This document shows positions 35,613-46,233 of a stretch of 64,000 bases of DNA, one piece after another. The DNA lies in assembly GCF_009755275.1 (NCBI RefSeq), contig NZ_WQLA01000002.1:1-64000 (forward strand), given 5' to 3'. The DNA comes from Mucilaginibacter aquatilis (GTDB taxonomy: Bacteria > Bacteroidota > Bacteroidia > Sphingobacteriales > Sphingobacteriaceae). Numbering within the stretch: the first letter of the stretch is position 1; every line of letters starts with the position of its first letter. A program made the position numbers and the translations under genes. The notes under the pieces are model-generated. The model had not been told where the DNA came from. It made no database searches and saw nothing but the letters and a program-made list of their open reading frames with translations.

Positions 35613-36563
35613 TTATTTCATTATACTCTTAAACCACCGCTTAAAACGCCTGCTACGCTTGTTATATTTGCGGTACCGGGCTTCAAGATCAAATTCGTGG
35701 CTTAGCGTAAATAAATCAGCCTGTTTTTGAGGAAGCATAAAATCAGGATGTACTATTTCAGCTGGTAAAGACTGCAAAGGCATGTTCGCGAAATCATTTG
35801 CAGTATCGGCCGTGTGGGTTGCTCCCTGCCCATAACCAATGTTACTTATTAAATTTACATTGGGGATAATCGAAAGACCGTTATTAAAAAAGTTGAGAAA
35901 GGTAAGCTGGTAATCCCAGGTATCAATAAGCCCTGCTTTTACATCCCTGAATATAACTTCCCAGCTATCAAGCACTAAATGATTGTCAAATATGTTGGCC
36001 AGTTGTGGTCTCACTAAAGCATCAACATAGCGGGTCAGGTTTTTATCATACTCCTGCCAAACCCGGCGCCAACCAGCCCAACCCCACACATGAGTTAAAT
36101 TAGAATAATAGTAGGATCCGTTACCCCACACCCGGCCTTTTTGTAAATTACTGCCACCTATATGTCTTATCCGGGTGTCGTGCCGGTATTTATCGAGCAT
36201 TACATCGCAAAACTTAAAAAAATCTTCTGCCGGCAAGCAGTCGTCTTCTAAAATAACACCTTCGGTTTCGTTCTCAAAAAACCATGTTATGGCTGTTGAT
36301 ACCGCTTCTTTGCAACCTAAATTACGCTCACTGTAAAGTGTTTTTACTTCGCACGGCCAGTCAATTTCATCCGTAATCTGGCGTACTTGCTTACAAAGCT
36401 CGTCTTCTCCAGGCTTGTTAGTTCTGGGGCCATCAGCAGCAACATACAGGCGTAGTGGCCTGGCATTCCTTATTTGATCGAACACTTGCTTTGTAGTGTG
36501 AGGCCGGTTAAATACAATAAACAACACAGCAGATTGTGTTTGATAAGGTGCTGCGTGTGTCAT
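35613..36563 (-). CDS. Glycosyltransferase (GT-A-like, nucleotide-sugar)
   Basis: A 316-residue cytoplasmic protein. AVLFIVFNRPHTTKQVF is the N-terminal strand-loop of GT-A enzymes and GVILEDDCLPAEDFFKFCD carries the acidic metal-binding motif. VWGWAGWRRVWQEYDKN and WDYQLTFLNF are characteristic of this subfamily. The C-terminus is very basic (RYRKYNKRSRRFKRWFKSIMK), suggesting membrane contact. Its ATG overlaps the ABC transporter stop by 1 nt, so they are translated together and likely serve the same surface glycan or lipid. Confidence 0.88.
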   Translation of the reverse strand: MTHAAPYQTQSAVLFIVFNRPHTTKQVFDQIRNARPLRLYVAADGPRTNKPGEDELCKQVRQITDEIDWPCEVKTLYSERNLGCKEAVSTAITWFFENETEGVILEDDCLPAEDFFKFCDVMLDKYRHDTRIRHIGGSNLQKGRVWGNGSYYYSNLTHVWGWAGWRRVWQEYDKNLTRYVDALVRPQLANIFDNHLVLDSWEVIFRDVKAGLIDTWDYQLTFLNFFNNGLSIIPNVNLISNIGYGQGATHTADTANDFANMPLQSLPAEIVHPDFMLPQKQADLFTLSHEFDLEARYRKYNKRSRRFKRWFKSIMK

Positions 36564-38407
36564 CAGCCTTCGGTTTGAAAGGTTTGCATATCAATAAGGC
36601 GCTTGTATAACCCGTTTTTTTGAAGCAGTTCATAGTGGGTGCCCTGCTCGGCAACATTACCGCTCTCGATAACTATAATTATATCAGCATTTTGTATAGT
36701 GCTTAGCCTATGCGCAATAATAACCGAGGTTCGATCTTTCATCAGGTTATTAAGTGCTTCCTGAACTAATTTTTCCGATTCGGTATCAAGTGCAGAGGTT
36801 GCCTCATCAAGCAGCATTACAGGAGGGTTGCTTAAGACGGCACGAGCAATACATATACGCTGTTTTTGTCCGCCCGATAGTTTTGTTCCCCTATCGCCGA
36901 TGGATGTTTGATAGCCTTCTTCGGTATTTATAATAAATTCGTGCGCATTAGCAATGCGTGCCGCAGCCTCAACCTGCTCGGCCGATGCCCCTGGCTTGCC
37001 AAATGCAATGTTGTTAAATATGGTATCATTAAACAATATCGATTCCTGGTTAACTACGCCCAATAAACCACGCAACGATTCCATTGTGATTTGCTTGATG
37101 TTTTCCCCGTCAACCAATATCTCGCCGCTTTTAACATCGGTAAACCTGGGTATCAAATCCATAATGGTTGATTTACCCCCGCCCGACGGCCCTACCAATG
37201 CTACCGTTTTTCCTGCCGGAACTTTGAAGGATATGTTATGTAAAACCTCCCTATCGCCATAAGCAAAAGAAACGTTGTTAAACTCAATAGCATTTTTAAA
37301 GCCTGTTATAACGCTGGCTTTTTCCGCATCGTTAATGGCAGGTTTTTCGTCAATAAGTTCCAGTACACGTTCACCCGCTGCAATACCTGAGTGTATAGTG
37401 GTAAACGAATCGGATATGGCTTTAGCGGGCCGCATGAGCTGTGAAAATATAGCTATATAGGCAATGAAATCTGATGCAGAAAGCGCCGATTGGTGAGTAA
37501 GCACCAAATAACCACCATACAACACAATGCCCGATACCATAATAATACTCATAGTCTCAGACACTGGTGAAGCCAGTTGCTGCCTGCGGGCCATGGCTTT
37601 TACTACATTAGTGTAGCGCTTGTTTTCTTCATGAAACTTTTCTTTTATATGATCAGTGGCATTAAAGGCTTTAACAATTTTAATTCCGGTTAAAGCCTCA
37701 TCAAGATAACTGATCATGTTGCTGTAAATTTGCTGCGCCATAACGGCCTGGGCTTTCAGCTTTTTAACAATGCGTGATATTACAAAGCCGGCAACTGGAA
37801 CTACCAGCAATGAAAAAACTGTTAGTTTAAATGACCATGCAAAAAGTGTTACCAAGTAAAATATAAGCTGAAGCGGCTCTTTAAAAATAACCTGCAAGGT
37901 GCCTGTAACTGAAAACTGAACAGTTTGTACATCTGAAGTTACCTTTGCCATTATATTTCCTTTGCGCTCGTTATTGAAGTAGCCCAAGTGCAAATTCATT
38001 ACGTTATTAAAAACCGAGCGGCGGATATTAAGGAGTGTATGATTACGCATATTCTCCATAGTGCGCTGGGCAAGGTACTTAGATACGTTAGCAAGTATAA
38101 CTGATACTATTATAACGCCGCAAACAAACTGCAAAGCTCCCCATGCACCATAGCGGTGCACTATTAAATCAACATAATAATTGAAGTAGGCACTTAAATC
38201 AATAATAGAAGGTGCGCCGTTTGTGGCAGCCTGGCTTACAGCAGGCCCGCATTTGTCTTTTTCTGAAAATAGTGTTTGAAGCAAGGGAGCTAAAAGCGCT
38301 AAGTTCAGCGTGTTAAAAAACACAGCAAAAATGGTGAAGATAATATAAGGTATGGCAAACTTTTCAATGGGTTTGGCAAAGGAAAGTAACCTGAAGTACG
38401 TTTTCAT
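36563..38407 (-). CDS. ABC-type exporter, MsbA-like (TM and ATPase fused)
   Basis: A 614-residue half-transporter. Six membrane helices fill residues 1-310; the ATPase domain contains Walker A GPSGGGKSTIMDL, the signature LSGGQKQRICIAR, Walker B VMLLDEATSALD and the switch His in IIAHRLST. This organisation fits lipid or glycolipid flippases such as MsbA. The following gene, a glycosyltransferase, overlaps by 1 nt, which supports a substrate linked to surface glycans. A -7 box (TAATTTTG) is seen 19 nt before the start. Confidence 0.93.
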   Translation of the reverse strand: MKTYFRLLSFAKPIEKFAIPYIIFTIFAVFFNTLNLALLAPLLQTLFSEKDKCGPAVSQAATNGAPSIIDLSAYFNYYVDLIVHRYGAWGALQFVCGVIIVSVILANVSKYLAQRTMENMRNHTLLNIRRSVFNNVMNLHLGYFNNERKGNIMAKVTSDVQTVQFSVTGTLQVIFKEPLQLIFYLVTLFAWSFKLTVFSLLVVPVAGFVISRIVKKLKAQAVMAQQIYSNMISYLDEALTGIKIVKAFNATDHIKEKFHEENKRYTNVVKAMARRQQLASPVSETMSIIMVSGIVLYGGYLVLTHQSALSASDFIAYIAIFSQLMRPAKAISDSFTTIHSGIAAGERVLELIDEKPAINDAEKASVITGFKNAIEFNNVSFAYGDREVLHNISFKVPAGKTVALVGPSGGGKSTIMDLIPRFTDVKSGEILVDGENIKQITMESLRGLLGVVNQESILFNDTIFNNIAFGKPGASAEQVEAAARIANAHEFIINTEEGYQTSIGDRGTKLSGGQKQRICIARAVLSNPPVMLLDEATSALDTESEKLVQEALNNLMKDRTSVIIAHRLSTIQNADIIIVIESGNVAEQGTHYELLQKNGLYKRLIDMQTFQTEG

Positions 38408-38425
38408 TTAAAATATATAAGCCTG

Positions 38426-38433
38426 CAAAATTA
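38426..38433 (-). promoter_or_regulatory. -7 promoter box (TAATTTTG)
   Basis: On the minus strand TAATTTTG fits TAnnTTTG and is 18 nt before the ABC exporter start. Confidence 0.45.
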
Positions 38434-38508
38434 GGTAAATTATATGGCACTTGGTTTCAGGTGCCTTTTTGCTAATGGTGCACATTTTAACAAATAGCAA
38501 TCTTTTAC

Positions 38509-40122
38509 TTAAACCTCGTTCCAGGCTTTAATATTGTACCATGCTGTAACCGGGCTAAGCCATTCTGTTTCGGCATGAGTTGAAAAACCGGGTATGGAGC
38601 TAACGAGCACACGCTTAGGGTTTGATGCTTTAGCAGGAAATAAGGATGCTTTTAATCCTTTGAACAGCTTTTTGGGCGGCTCGTTATTTTTATGCATCAA
38701 TGTTAAAAACGCATAATGATCATTAGGTATTTTACCCTCGGTAAAATACCACCAGATATCTTTATCCGCTTTAAGCGTTTTCACTTTGACGGCGAAGGTC
38801 ATGGTAGTTGAGCTAACCGTTTTCCAGTGCGTTGATTGGGTTAAAAGCACATGGCTTTCAGCTTCCGTAAACTCGGTAATACCCGCAACCGGGTTGCCAT
38901 ACTTATCAGGATGATCATACAGTGTTACGTAATCAGCTATAGTAAGCCCCTCCTGTAAGGCCTTATCTGAACCGGGCAAATGCAAGTAATCATCTTCTAC
39001 AAGGTAGACATACGATTCATCATCGAAATGTTTGATAGCACTTTCAACCACAAAACGCCAAGATTTTGAATTGCCCAAAGCAATTTCAACAGGCTCAACT
39101 CCCAAATTACGAATAGCTGCGAGGGTAGCTTCGCTGCAGTTATCAGCAAAAACATAAATGTTATGTTTAAAAACCTCAATGAAATTTTGAAGACAATGTA
39201 ATTTGGTGGCGGTTTGCAGTTTGTTTTTAGGATTGCTTCCGTCTGATATTCGGTACAAATACTTGATATCAAATTCTGTTTTAGCTGCAAAGTTGTTCAC
39301 AAGCTTTTTAGGCAACAGCTCGTAGCCAAACTCATCAAACAACGGTGCCCAAAAATCAATGTTTCTGTCCCACGCATGGCAACCAAAAGGCAGCTGTCCG
39401 TTGTTTAATTCGCTTGCGCGTTTAAGCTGTGTTTCCCATCCAAATGAAACAGCCGTTTTATAGTCAGGTATATTAAGAAGCTTGCTTTTGCGGTTAACTT
39501 CAATACTCCAAAAAGCATCTTCACTATATTCGTATATCTTTTGGGCTACAAGGCCCAGATAACGATCAATATCAACTCTGCGAGTTTGGGTTACCTGTAA
39601 AAACTTTTGAACGCGCCGTAACGAAAAACCTCCGTTCCCTACCCTGTTTTCAAATTGCTTTGCACTGGGTACCCCATTTTTTTGCAAATCATAGCGGGTA
39701 TGATAATAATATTGCCAGCGCGATTTTACTGCCTTTATAAAATCAACATGCCCTATACTACGAAGCCAGGGCGAGCCAATGTAATCAAAGCCCTGGTTGC
39801 ACCAGTGTAACAGCTGATCACTAAAAACAAAAGCATCCAGCTGATAAATTAAGATGTACTCATAACTTAAAAACTGCTCATAAAACTCAGAGGAGAGCAT
39901 GAGCCGGTTATACCCTAACGAGCCGGTGAAGTATTGGTCATCAAAATTTTTTACTTCGGTAAAGTTCACAATGCCTGCTGTTTCGGGTAGCGTTAGCCAG
40001 TAAGGTTTAATGGCAATTATAGGATGGCCCGATAACAGCTTTTGGCATTGCTGCAAAGCAATTGCCTCATGCTCAGTAATAAGCTCGCGGTAAAATGGTA
40101 TAACAACAGCTACTTTCTTCAA
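38509..40122 (-). CDS. Two-domain DUF5672/glycosyltransferase-like protein
   Basis: A 537-residue protein (from the TTG at 40122). The N-terminal half, [20 protein letters not shown] to about residue 270, fits DUF5672, with [16 protein letters not shown] and [10 protein letters not shown]. The C-terminal half, starting near [20 protein letters not shown], is a second GT-A-like unit with [13 protein letters not shown] and [17 protein letters not shown]. Both look like sugar transferases, so this is a fusion or tandem. No ATG lies near the conserved start; TTG at 40122 gives [16 protein letters not shown] at 40158 is an alternative. It belongs with the neighbouring exporter and glycosyltransferase, though it is a separate transcript divergent from gcvP. 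Confidence 0.82.
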   Translation of the reverse strand: MKKVAVVIPFYRELITEHEAIALQQCQKLLSGHPIIAIKPYWLTLPETAGIVNFTEVKNFDDQYFTGSLGYNRLMLSSEFYEQFLSYEYILIYQLDAFVFSDQLLHWCNQGFDYIGSPWLRSIGHVDFIKAVKSRWQYYYHTRYDLQKNGVPSAKQFENRVGNGGFSLRRVQKFLQVTQTRRVDIDRYLGLVAQKIYEYSEDAFWSIEVNRKSKLLNIPDYKTAVSFGWETQLKRASELNNGQLPFGCHAWDRNIDFWAPLFDEFGYELLPKKLVNNFAAKTEFDIKYLYRISDGSNPKNKLQTATKLHCLQNFIEVFKHNIYVFADNCSEATLAAIRNLGVEPVEIALGNSKSWRFVVESAIKHFDDESYVYLVEDDYLHLPGSDKALQEGLTIADYVTLYDHPDKYGNPVAGITEFTEAESHVLLTQSTHWKTVSSTTMTFAVKVKTLKADKDIWWYFTEGKIPNDHYAFLTLMHKNNEPPKKLFKGLKASLFPAKASNPKRVLVSSIPGFSTHAETEWLSPVTAWYNIKAWNEV

Positions 40123-40226
40123 ATGGTGTAAAGGTAATTGCTTAAGCGTGCATAGCAAAACAAAATATTATTTGCAGGGTTGCCTTTTAAAGCAAAGCCA
40201 AAATAGTGTCACTATTTGTTTACTCA

Positions 40227-40257
40227 TTGTTAATGAGGCGTTAAAAGCATACCTTTG
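40227..40257 (+). promoter_or_regulatory. gcvP promoter (-33 TTG, -7 TACCTTTG)
   Basis: TTG (40227-40229) and TACCTTTG (40250-40257) are 20 nt apart, a good fit to the Bacteroidota promoter. The leader to the ATG at 40286 is about 25 nt. Confidence 0.6.
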
Positions 40258-40285
40258 CGGCAAACAAAAAAGGGCTTCCCGATCC

Positions 40286-43195
40286 ATGAAATTAAATATT
40301 GATTATCAGGAGAAATTCCAGGCCAGGCACATTGCTCCAAATGAAACCGATACGGCCAAAATGTTGAAAACCGTAGGTGCCGCATCGTTAGATGAGCTTA
40401 TTGGTCAAACCGTCCCACAAAAAATCCGCTTAAAAAACCCGCTGAATTTACCAGCCGCCAAAAGCGAGTTTGATTACCTGAACACCCTGAAGCAAACCGC
40501 TTCTAAAAACAAGGTCTTCAAATCATACATCGGTCAGGGTTATTACGACGTGATTGTTCCGGGCGTAATTCAGCGTAATATTTTGGAAAATCCGGGATGG
40601 TACACGCAATACACGCCTTACCAGGCCGAGATTGCACAAGGCCGTTTGCAGGCATTGCTAAACTTCCAAACCATGGTGTTAGACCTCACCGGTATGGAAA
40701 TTGCCAACGCATCGCTCCTTGACGAAGGTACTGCAGCTGCCGAGGCTATGTTTATGCAATACTCGTTACGCAAAAACACTAAAGCCAACACCTTTTTTGT
40801 ATCTGAAGAAGTTTTCCCGCAAACCATTGATATTTTAAAAACCCGCTCGCAGCCTTATGGCATTGAGCTGGTAATAGGCGATCACCGCACGGTTGAACTA
40901 ACCGACGAAATGTTTGGCGCTATTGTGCAGTACCCTGCAAAAGATGGCCAGGTTTACAACTACGCCGATTTTGCCGCTGCCGCACATGCCAAAAACATTA
41001 AGTTAACTGTAGTGGCCGATTTAATGAGCCTTGTGCTGTTAACGCCTCCGGGCGAGTGGGGTGCCGATATTGTGGTGGGTACCAGCCAGCGTTTTGGCGT
41101 ACCTATGGGCTTTGGTGGTCCGCATGCTGCATTTTTTGCCACTAAAGAAGAATATAAACGCTCGATGCCGGGCCGCATTATTGGTGTAACCATTGATAGC
41201 GCAGGCAACTACGCCCTGCGTATGGCCTTGCAAACCCGCGAGCAGCACATCCGCCGTGATAAAGCAACCTCTAACATTTGTACCGCTCAGGCATTGCTGG
41301 CTATTATGGCCGGGATGTATGGCGTGTACCACGGCCCGCAAGGTTTAACCCTGATTGCCCAGCGCATTCACGGCTTGGCTATTTTGTTAGCTAAGGCTTT
41401 AGGCGAGTTAGGTTACGAGCAATTAAACTCATCATACTTTGATACGGTTAAGTTTGAGCTAGGCGTTTTGGCTGGCCCAATACATTCTGAAGCATTGAAC
41501 AACGAAATGAACCTGCATTACAATGGTTCAACTGCAAGCATCACTTTAGATGAAACAACTTCGCCTGAAGATATTAAAACCATCATTCGCTTTTTTGCTA
41601 AAGTAAAAGGTAAAACCCTGAATGATGTGAATTTTGATGAGCTGAAAGCTAGCCTTGAAACCGTTATTCCGGCAGAATTACAACGTCAGTCCGAGTTTTT
41701 ATCCCACAAAATATTCAACTCGCATCATTCAGAGCATGAAATGCTGCGTTACATCAAATCATTAGAGGCTAAAGATCTTTCGCTTTGCCATTCGATGATC
41801 GCCTTGGGTTCGTGCACCATGAAACTGAACGCCACTACCGAAATGATACCGGTAACCTGGCCAGAACTTGGTAAAATGCACCCGTTTGCCCCTGCCGACC
41901 AAACCGGCGGCTACATGCAAATATTTGATGAACTGAATAAATGGTTAAGCGAAATTACCGGCTTTGCCGCAATGAGCTTACAGCCAAATGCCGGAGCGCA
42001 AGGCGAATATGCCGGCCTGATGGTTATCCGTGCCTATCATTTAGATCGTGGTGATGATCACCGTAATATTGCCTTAATTCCTTCATCGGCACACGGTACC
42101 AACCCTGCTTCGGCTGCTATGGCAGGTATGAAGATTGTAGTAGTAAAATGTGATGAGAACGGTAACATTGACGTTGCCGACCTCAAAGCTAAAGCTGAGC
42201 AGTACAAAAACGAGCTGAGCTGTTTAATGGTAACTTATCCATCAACCCACGGTGTGTTCGAAGAGTCGATCATTGAGGTATGCGAAATAATTCATGCTAA
42301 CGGCGGCCAGGTTTATATGGACGGCGCCAACATGAACGCACAGGTTGGTTTAACCAGTCCGGCTACCATTGGTGCTGATGTTTGCCACCTTAACTTACAT
42401 AAAACATTCTGTATTCCGCACGGCGGCGGCGGTCCTGGTATGGGCCCAATTGGTGTAGCCAAGCACCTTGTGCCTTACCTGCCCGGTCACGCGGTAGTTA
42501 ATATTGATCAGGGTAAATCAATCCCTGCTGTTTCGGCAGCGCCATGGGGTTCGGCTTCTATCCTGATTATTTCGCATGCCTACATTGCTATGATGGGCGG
42601 CGAAGGCTTAACTAACGCTACCAAATATGCCATTTTAAATGCTAACTACATTAAAACTCGTTTAGAGCAGCACTACCCTGTATTATACACCGGGACACAG
42701 GGACGCTGCGCACACGAGATGATTTTAGATTGCCGCGCATTTAAAAACTTTGGCATTGAGGTAACCGACATTGCCAAACGCCTGATGGATTACGGTTTTC
42801 ATGCGCCAACTGTATCGTTCCCGGTAGCGGGAACGGTTATGGTGGAGCCTACCGAATCGGAACCTAAGCATGAGCTTGACCGTTTTTGTGATGCCATGAT
42901 TGCCATCCGTAATGAAATTGAGGAAGTTGAAAATGGCACGTTAGACAAAACCGACAACCCGCTTAAAAATGCGCCTCACACCGCAGCCGTAATTACCGGC
43001 AACGAGTGGAGCCATCCGTATAGCCGCCAAAAAGCAGCATTCCCGCTGCCTTACGTAGCCGATTACAAATTCTGGCCATCAGTTGGTCGTGTAAACGATA
43101 CCTATGGCGACCGTACGCTTATTTGCTCATGTCCACCGTTAACCGAGTATGAGTTTGAAGAAAGCGAAGTAACTACGCCTGAGTACGGTACGTGA
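40286..43195 (+). CDS. gcvP: Glycine dehydrogenase (decarboxylating), P protein
   Basis: A 969-residue PLP enzyme of the glycine cleavage system, transferring the aminomethyl group of glycine to the H protein. It is the full-length fused form, N- and C-terminal halves together (as in E. coli, 957 residues). The PLP lysine is K706 in [35 protein letters not shown] and [16 protein letters not shown] are conserved. The frame is open 46 codons upstream to 40148, but the conserved sequence begins at the ATG at 40286 and the promoter lies between. gcvT and gcvH are not in the window. Confidence 0.97.
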   Translation: MKLNIDYQEKFQARHIAPNETDTAKMLKTVGAASLDELIGQTVPQKIRLKNPLNLPAAKSEFDYLNTLKQTASKNKVFKSYIGQGYYDVIVPGVIQRNILENPGWYTQYTPYQAEIAQGRLQALLNFQTMVLDLTGMEIANASLLDEGTAAAEAMFMQYSLRKNTKANTFFVSEEVFPQTIDILKTRSQPYGIELVIGDHRTVELTDEMFGAIVQYPAKDGQVYNYADFAAAAHAKNIKLTVVADLMSLVLLTPPGEWGADIVVGTSQRFGVPMGFGGPHAAFFATKEEYKRSMPGRIIGVTIDSAGNYALRMALQTREQHIRRDKATSNICTAQALLAIMAGMYGVYHGPQGLTLIAQRIHGLAILLAKALGELGYEQLNSSYFDTVKFELGVLAGPIHSEALNNEMNLHYNGSTASITLDETTSPEDIKTIIRFFAKVKGKTLNDVNFDELKASLETVIPAELQRQSEFLSHKIFNSHHSEHEMLRYIKSLEAKDLSLCHSMIALGSCTMKLNATTEMIPVTWPELGKMHPFAPADQTGGYMQIFDELNKWLSEITGFAAMSLQPNAGAQGEYAGLMVIRAYHLDRGDDHRNIALIPSSAHGTNPASAAMAGMKIVVVKCDENGNIDVADLKAKAEQYKNELSCLMVTYPSTHGVFEESIIEVCEIIHANGGQVYMDGANMNAQVGLTSPATIGADVCHLNLHKTFCIPHGGGGPGMGPIGVAKHLVPYLPGHAVVNIDQGKSIPAVSAAPWGSASILIISHAYIAMMGGEGLTNATKYAILNANYIKTRLEQHYPVLYTGTQGRCAHEMILDCRAFKNFGIEVTDIAKRLMDYGFHAPTVSFPVAGTVMVEPTESEPKHELDRFCDAMIAIRNEIEEVENGTLDKTDNPLKNAPHTAAVITGNEWSHPYSRQKAAFPLPYVADYKFWPSVGRVNDTYGDRTLICSCPPLTEYEFEESEVTTPEYGT

Positions 43196-43238
43196 TCGTG
43201 ATCAAAACTTACTGAATTTTTGAATTTTCAGAATATTG

Positions 43239-43269
43239 AAGAGGCTCCCTGTGGGAAGCCTCTTTTTTT
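43239..43269 (+). terminator. Intrinsic terminator after gcvP
   Basis: GAGGCTCCC pairs with GGG-A-AGCCTC around a TGT loop, followed by a run of T. Confidence 0.85.
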
Positions 43270-43583
43270 GTTTATTACCAACATGTCAGCGAGGAGTCGA
43301 TGGAAATTCCCACAGGTGCAACGTGGCAATCTCCTCGCGTTCTAACCTTGTATGGTGAGATTGGTCCTCCATCTTAGGCGGATGGCAATGACAAGTTAGT
43401 AGCTGTAAATTTATAACTAAGACAATCAACACGTTAAACTAAACACAGTCAAACTCAACAATATCACCCTTTCACACCACGTTTTTCAATCAGTAACATT
43501 CTACCTATGGGGGCATATTTTGAATTAAACTTTGCCCTCATAAACCAACTCTAAAAATTCAATTTAACATTTACTTTTGCTGT
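43270..43583. other. Non-coding gap with a degenerate dispersed repeat
   Basis: ATGTCAGCGAGGAGT, ACGTGGCAATCTCCTCGCG and GGATGGCAATGACAAG around 43283-43395 look like a worn copy of a TGTCATTGCGAGGAG-type intergenic repeat. No gene is supported. A -7 box at 43572 precedes the SDR gene. Confidence 0.5.
43572..43579 (+). promoter_or_regulatory. -7 promoter box (TACTTTTG)
   Basis: TACTTTTG lies 4 nt before the ATG at 43584, so the mRNA would have no leader. Confidence 0.5.
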
Positions 43584-44333
43584 ATGGCAAACACCTATAT
43601 AATTAGCGGAGCAGGCAGCGGCATTGGCCGGGCTATGGCACAAAACCTTGCAAATGCAGGTAATCAGTGTATTTTATTGGGCCGCAGTATTGATGCTTTA
43701 ATTCAAACGCTTGGAAGTTTAAATGGCACCGGTCATCGTATAGTGGTTGCTGACGTACGCAATTTAGATAGCCTGAAAACCGCGGCCATTGAACTAAAAG
43801 ACACCGCTATTAACGGCCTGCTGGCCAACGCAGGCATAGGAGGTGAAAACTACTGGGGCGACGCCGACCGCTGGGGTGATATTATTGCCACTAACCTTAC
43901 AGGCACTTATAATTTTGTAAATACCTTTTTGCCAAACTTACGTAAAGCTACAACTACCAAACATATTGTAATTACTTCATCGGTATTGGCGCGTTTGGGT
44001 GTGGCTAACTACTCGGCCTATTGCGCCTCTAAAGCTGGTTTGCTTGGGTTGATGCGCTCATGGGCAGTTCAATATGCTCCTGAACAAATACTGGTTAATG
44101 CCATTTGTCCGGGCTGGGTTGATACGGAAATGTCTCAAACCGGCATGCAGGGTATAGCTGATAACATTGGCGTTACCAAAGACGAGTTTTATGATATTGC
44201 CATGCAAAGCGTGCCATTAAAGCGCATGAGCCAACCCGAAGAAGTAGCCGGTTTAGCTGCTTATCTGCTAAGTCAGCACAGCATAACCGGCCAAACGCTT
44301 GATATAAATTGCGGCGCTGTTATGAACAGTTAA
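43584..44333 (+). CDS. Short-chain dehydrogenase/reductase
   Basis: A 249-residue SDR with the cofactor motif SGAGSGIGRAMA at the N-terminus, LLANAGIGG for the NAG motif, ITSSVLARLG with the catalytic Ser, and YSAYCASKAG with the catalytic Tyr-x-x-x-Lys. CPGWVDTEMSQ and the C-terminal SITGQTLDINCGAVMNS complete the family pattern. NAD(P)H-dependent; the substrate cannot be predicted. It ends with a 4-nt overlap with the convergent GHL10 gene stop. Confidence 0.93.
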   Translation: MANTYIISGAGSGIGRAMAQNLANAGNQCILLGRSIDALIQTLGSLNGTGHRIVVADVRNLDSLKTAAIELKDTAINGLLANAGIGGENYWGDADRWGDIIATNLTGTYNFVNTFLPNLRKATTTKHIVITSSVLARLGVANYSAYCASKAGLLGLMRSWAVQYAPEQILVNAICPGWVDTEMSQTGMQGIADNIGVTKDEFYDIAMQSVPLKRMSQPEEVAGLAAYLLSQHSITGQTLDINCGAVMNS

Positions 44334-45874
44334 CGGCTGTAAGCCGGTATGCCTACCGGGTCGCTCTCGTTCTTTAAACGATCAATTGCCGTAACCATAT
44401 AAACGTATCGCTTTCCGCGCTCGGCTGTTGTGTCTTCGTAACTGTTTATAGGGCCGTACTGAATATGTATTATACGTGACGGATCTGCTGTGTTCAGTTT
44501 TTCACCTTCGTAAAAGCGGTAAACTACATAGCCATACACCAGCTCCTTATCCTTGGCTAATAATGGCGTTTGCCAGCTTAGCAAAAAGCCTTTTTGCGTT
44601 GCCCCAACTGATAGCAGCCTTGGCGCATTAGGCGCAATTGAATCAAGCCAAAGCATAACCGGCGGCAGTGCAGGCGTTTTGTAATAATTATTCCGAAGCG
44701 AATCGTTTAATCCGCCGTAGTTTCGCCTTAGCGAGGCCGAACTAAAATACACACTTCCCTGCACGCGGGGGTTATTGCGTAAGTAGCGTATTTGCGAAGG
44801 TATCTGCGCCGGGTTTTTAAATCCGCTGTTTCGAACTTCGCCTATCCTATACGCAGCCATGCCAACATACAAGTGCCTGTTAAAACTGTTATTGCTCCAC
44901 CAGTCGGTTAGCTTTTCAAAAGCTGCAGCCCTGTTGCCAAAGTGCCAGTATATTTGCGGATTTATGTAATCAACCCAGCCTTCCTCAACCCATCTGCGGG
45001 TATCGGCAAACTGCTCGTAGTATGATGATCCGCCGTTGGTTTGAGAACCTTCCTCATCTTGTCCGGAATTTTTCCATATACCAAACGGGCTGATCCCGAA
45101 TTTCATGTGCGGCTTGTATTTGTGTATACTGTCTGAAAGTGCTTGTATCAGCGTGTCAACATTATTACGGCGCCAGTCTTTGATATCTTCCCACTCTGCT
45201 TCGCCATATTTTTTCCAGGCCTCCTGGTCATTAATACGCTGCCCGGCAATAGGGTATGGGTAAAAATAATCGTCCATGTGTATGCCGTCAACGTCGTAAT
45301 TCTTCACCACATCCAGTATAACTTGTATGATATACTCGCGTACGTCGGGCAGGCCAGGATTAAACAGTTTTTTGCCTCCGTAAGTAATAAACCAATCGGG
45401 ATGAATACGGGTAACGTGCTGTGCGCTTACGCTGTTAGGGTTATTATCCATGGTTGCACGGTAAGGGTTAAACCACGCATGCAGCTCCATATTACGCTTG
45501 TGAGCCTCATTAACCGCAAACTCAAGCGGATCATAAAACTCAGATGGAGCCACTCCCTGTTGCCCGCTTAACCACTTTGACCATGGCTCGCGCCCTTTGG
45601 CGTAAAAAGCATCGGCAGCAGGCCTTACCTGAAACATTACAGCATTTATACCGGCCTGTTCATGATAGTTTAAAATGTTGAGCATTTCGGCCTTTTGCCT
45701 TTCGGCAGGCAGGCGGGGTGCGCTTGGCCAGTCAATATTGGTTACAGTAGCTACCCAAACTCCTCTAAACTCGCGTTTTGATGTAGGGTAACGTTGTTTA
45801 ATGGTATCTATCTGAGCCTGCACCTGCAAGCAGCAAAGCCATGCGGCCATCACCAGCACAAATCTTTTAATCAT
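44330..45874 (-). CDS. Secreted GHL10 family (DUF187-like) glycoside hydrolase
   Basis: A 514-residue exported protein; the signal MIKRFVLVMAAWLCCLQVQAQ begins at the ATG at 45874, whereas the open frame reaches 45979 through unconserved residues. The first barrel strand is REFRGVWVATVTNIDWPS, with INAVMFQVRPAADAFY and HMDDYFYPYP, and WVDYINPQIYWHFGN, all typical of GHL10 enzymes (peptidoglycan- or glycan-related). A fibronectin-like C-terminal domain follows (RLLSVGATQKGFLLSWQ). A -7 box (TATCTTTG, minus strand) lies about 30 nt upstream. Substrate unknown. Confidence 0.88.
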   Translation of the reverse strand: MIKRFVLVMAAWLCCLQVQAQIDTIKQRYPTSKREFRGVWVATVTNIDWPSAPRLPAERQKAEMLNILNYHEQAGINAVMFQVRPAADAFYAKGREPWSKWLSGQQGVAPSEFYDPLEFAVNEAHKRNMELHAWFNPYRATMDNNPNSVSAQHVTRIHPDWFITYGGKKLFNPGLPDVREYIIQVILDVVKNYDVDGIHMDDYFYPYPIAGQRINDQEAWKKYGEAEWEDIKDWRRNNVDTLIQALSDSIHKYKPHMKFGISPFGIWKNSGQDEEGSQTNGGSSYYEQFADTRRWVEEGWVDYINPQIYWHFGNRAAAFEKLTDWWSNNSFNRHLYVGMAAYRIGEVRNSGFKNPAQIPSQIRYLRNNPRVQGSVYFSSASLRRNYGGLNDSLRNNYYKTPALPPVMLWLDSIAPNAPRLLSVGATQKGFLLSWQTPLLAKDKELVYGYVVYRFYEGEKLNTADPSRIIHIQYGPINSYEDTTAERGKRYVYMVTAIDRLKNESDPVGIPAYSR

Positions 45875-45904
45875 AGGCAGCAAATCACTTATTTTCACGG
45901 GGGG

Positions 45905-45912
45905 CAAAGATA
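45905..45912 (-). promoter_or_regulatory. -7 promoter box (TATCTTTG)
   Basis: On the minus strand TATCTTTG fits TAnnTTTG and is about 30 nt ahead of the GHL10 start. Confidence 0.45.
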
Positions 45913-46035
45913 CATAACTCCCCTTAAGGTAGTTTAGTATAGCCGTTAAAATACAGGCAAGTTTTGTTTTTTGGTTCAAGAGTAACTATTTTTAGCGCCA
46001 TCTGCCTAACCTGTTTTTAAACAAATAAGTTTCTG

Positions 46036-46060
46036 TTTTATGATAATTAATATCATAAAA
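46036..46060. promoter_or_regulatory. Candidate operator: perfect 10-bp inverted repeat
   Basis: TTTTATGATA and TATCATAAAA are perfect inverted copies with the spacer ATTAA. The AT-rich, short-spacer form resembles a binding site for a dimeric regulator. It lies 174 nt before the coiled-coil gene; no terminator-like U-tract adds meaning. Confidence 0.4.
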
Positions 46061-46233
46061 GCGGTGTTTACTTATTGATTTAATAAACAGTACGTAGTTT
46101 AACCTTTGGTTTACAAACATATACACAGCCGCTCATTTTCAAACAAAAAATGTTTTAGGTTGCTTTATCATTTTTAAAAGCCAGATACGTTATATAGCTA
46201 TGTGCCGGTTACGTTTAACTTAATTGATTGAGA

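Larger units (their letters stand above)
45875..46233. other. Non-coding gap with a promoter and a perfect palindrome
   Basis: The gap holds the minus-strand -7 box of the GHL10 gene (45905-45912) and a 10-bp inverted repeat (46036-46060). No gene can be supported. Confidence 0.5.

Noticed and set aside
45143..45571. 142-residue plus-strand frame opposite the GHL10 gene
   Set aside because: It is antisense to a secreted glycosidase gene with clear family motifs and carries none itself.
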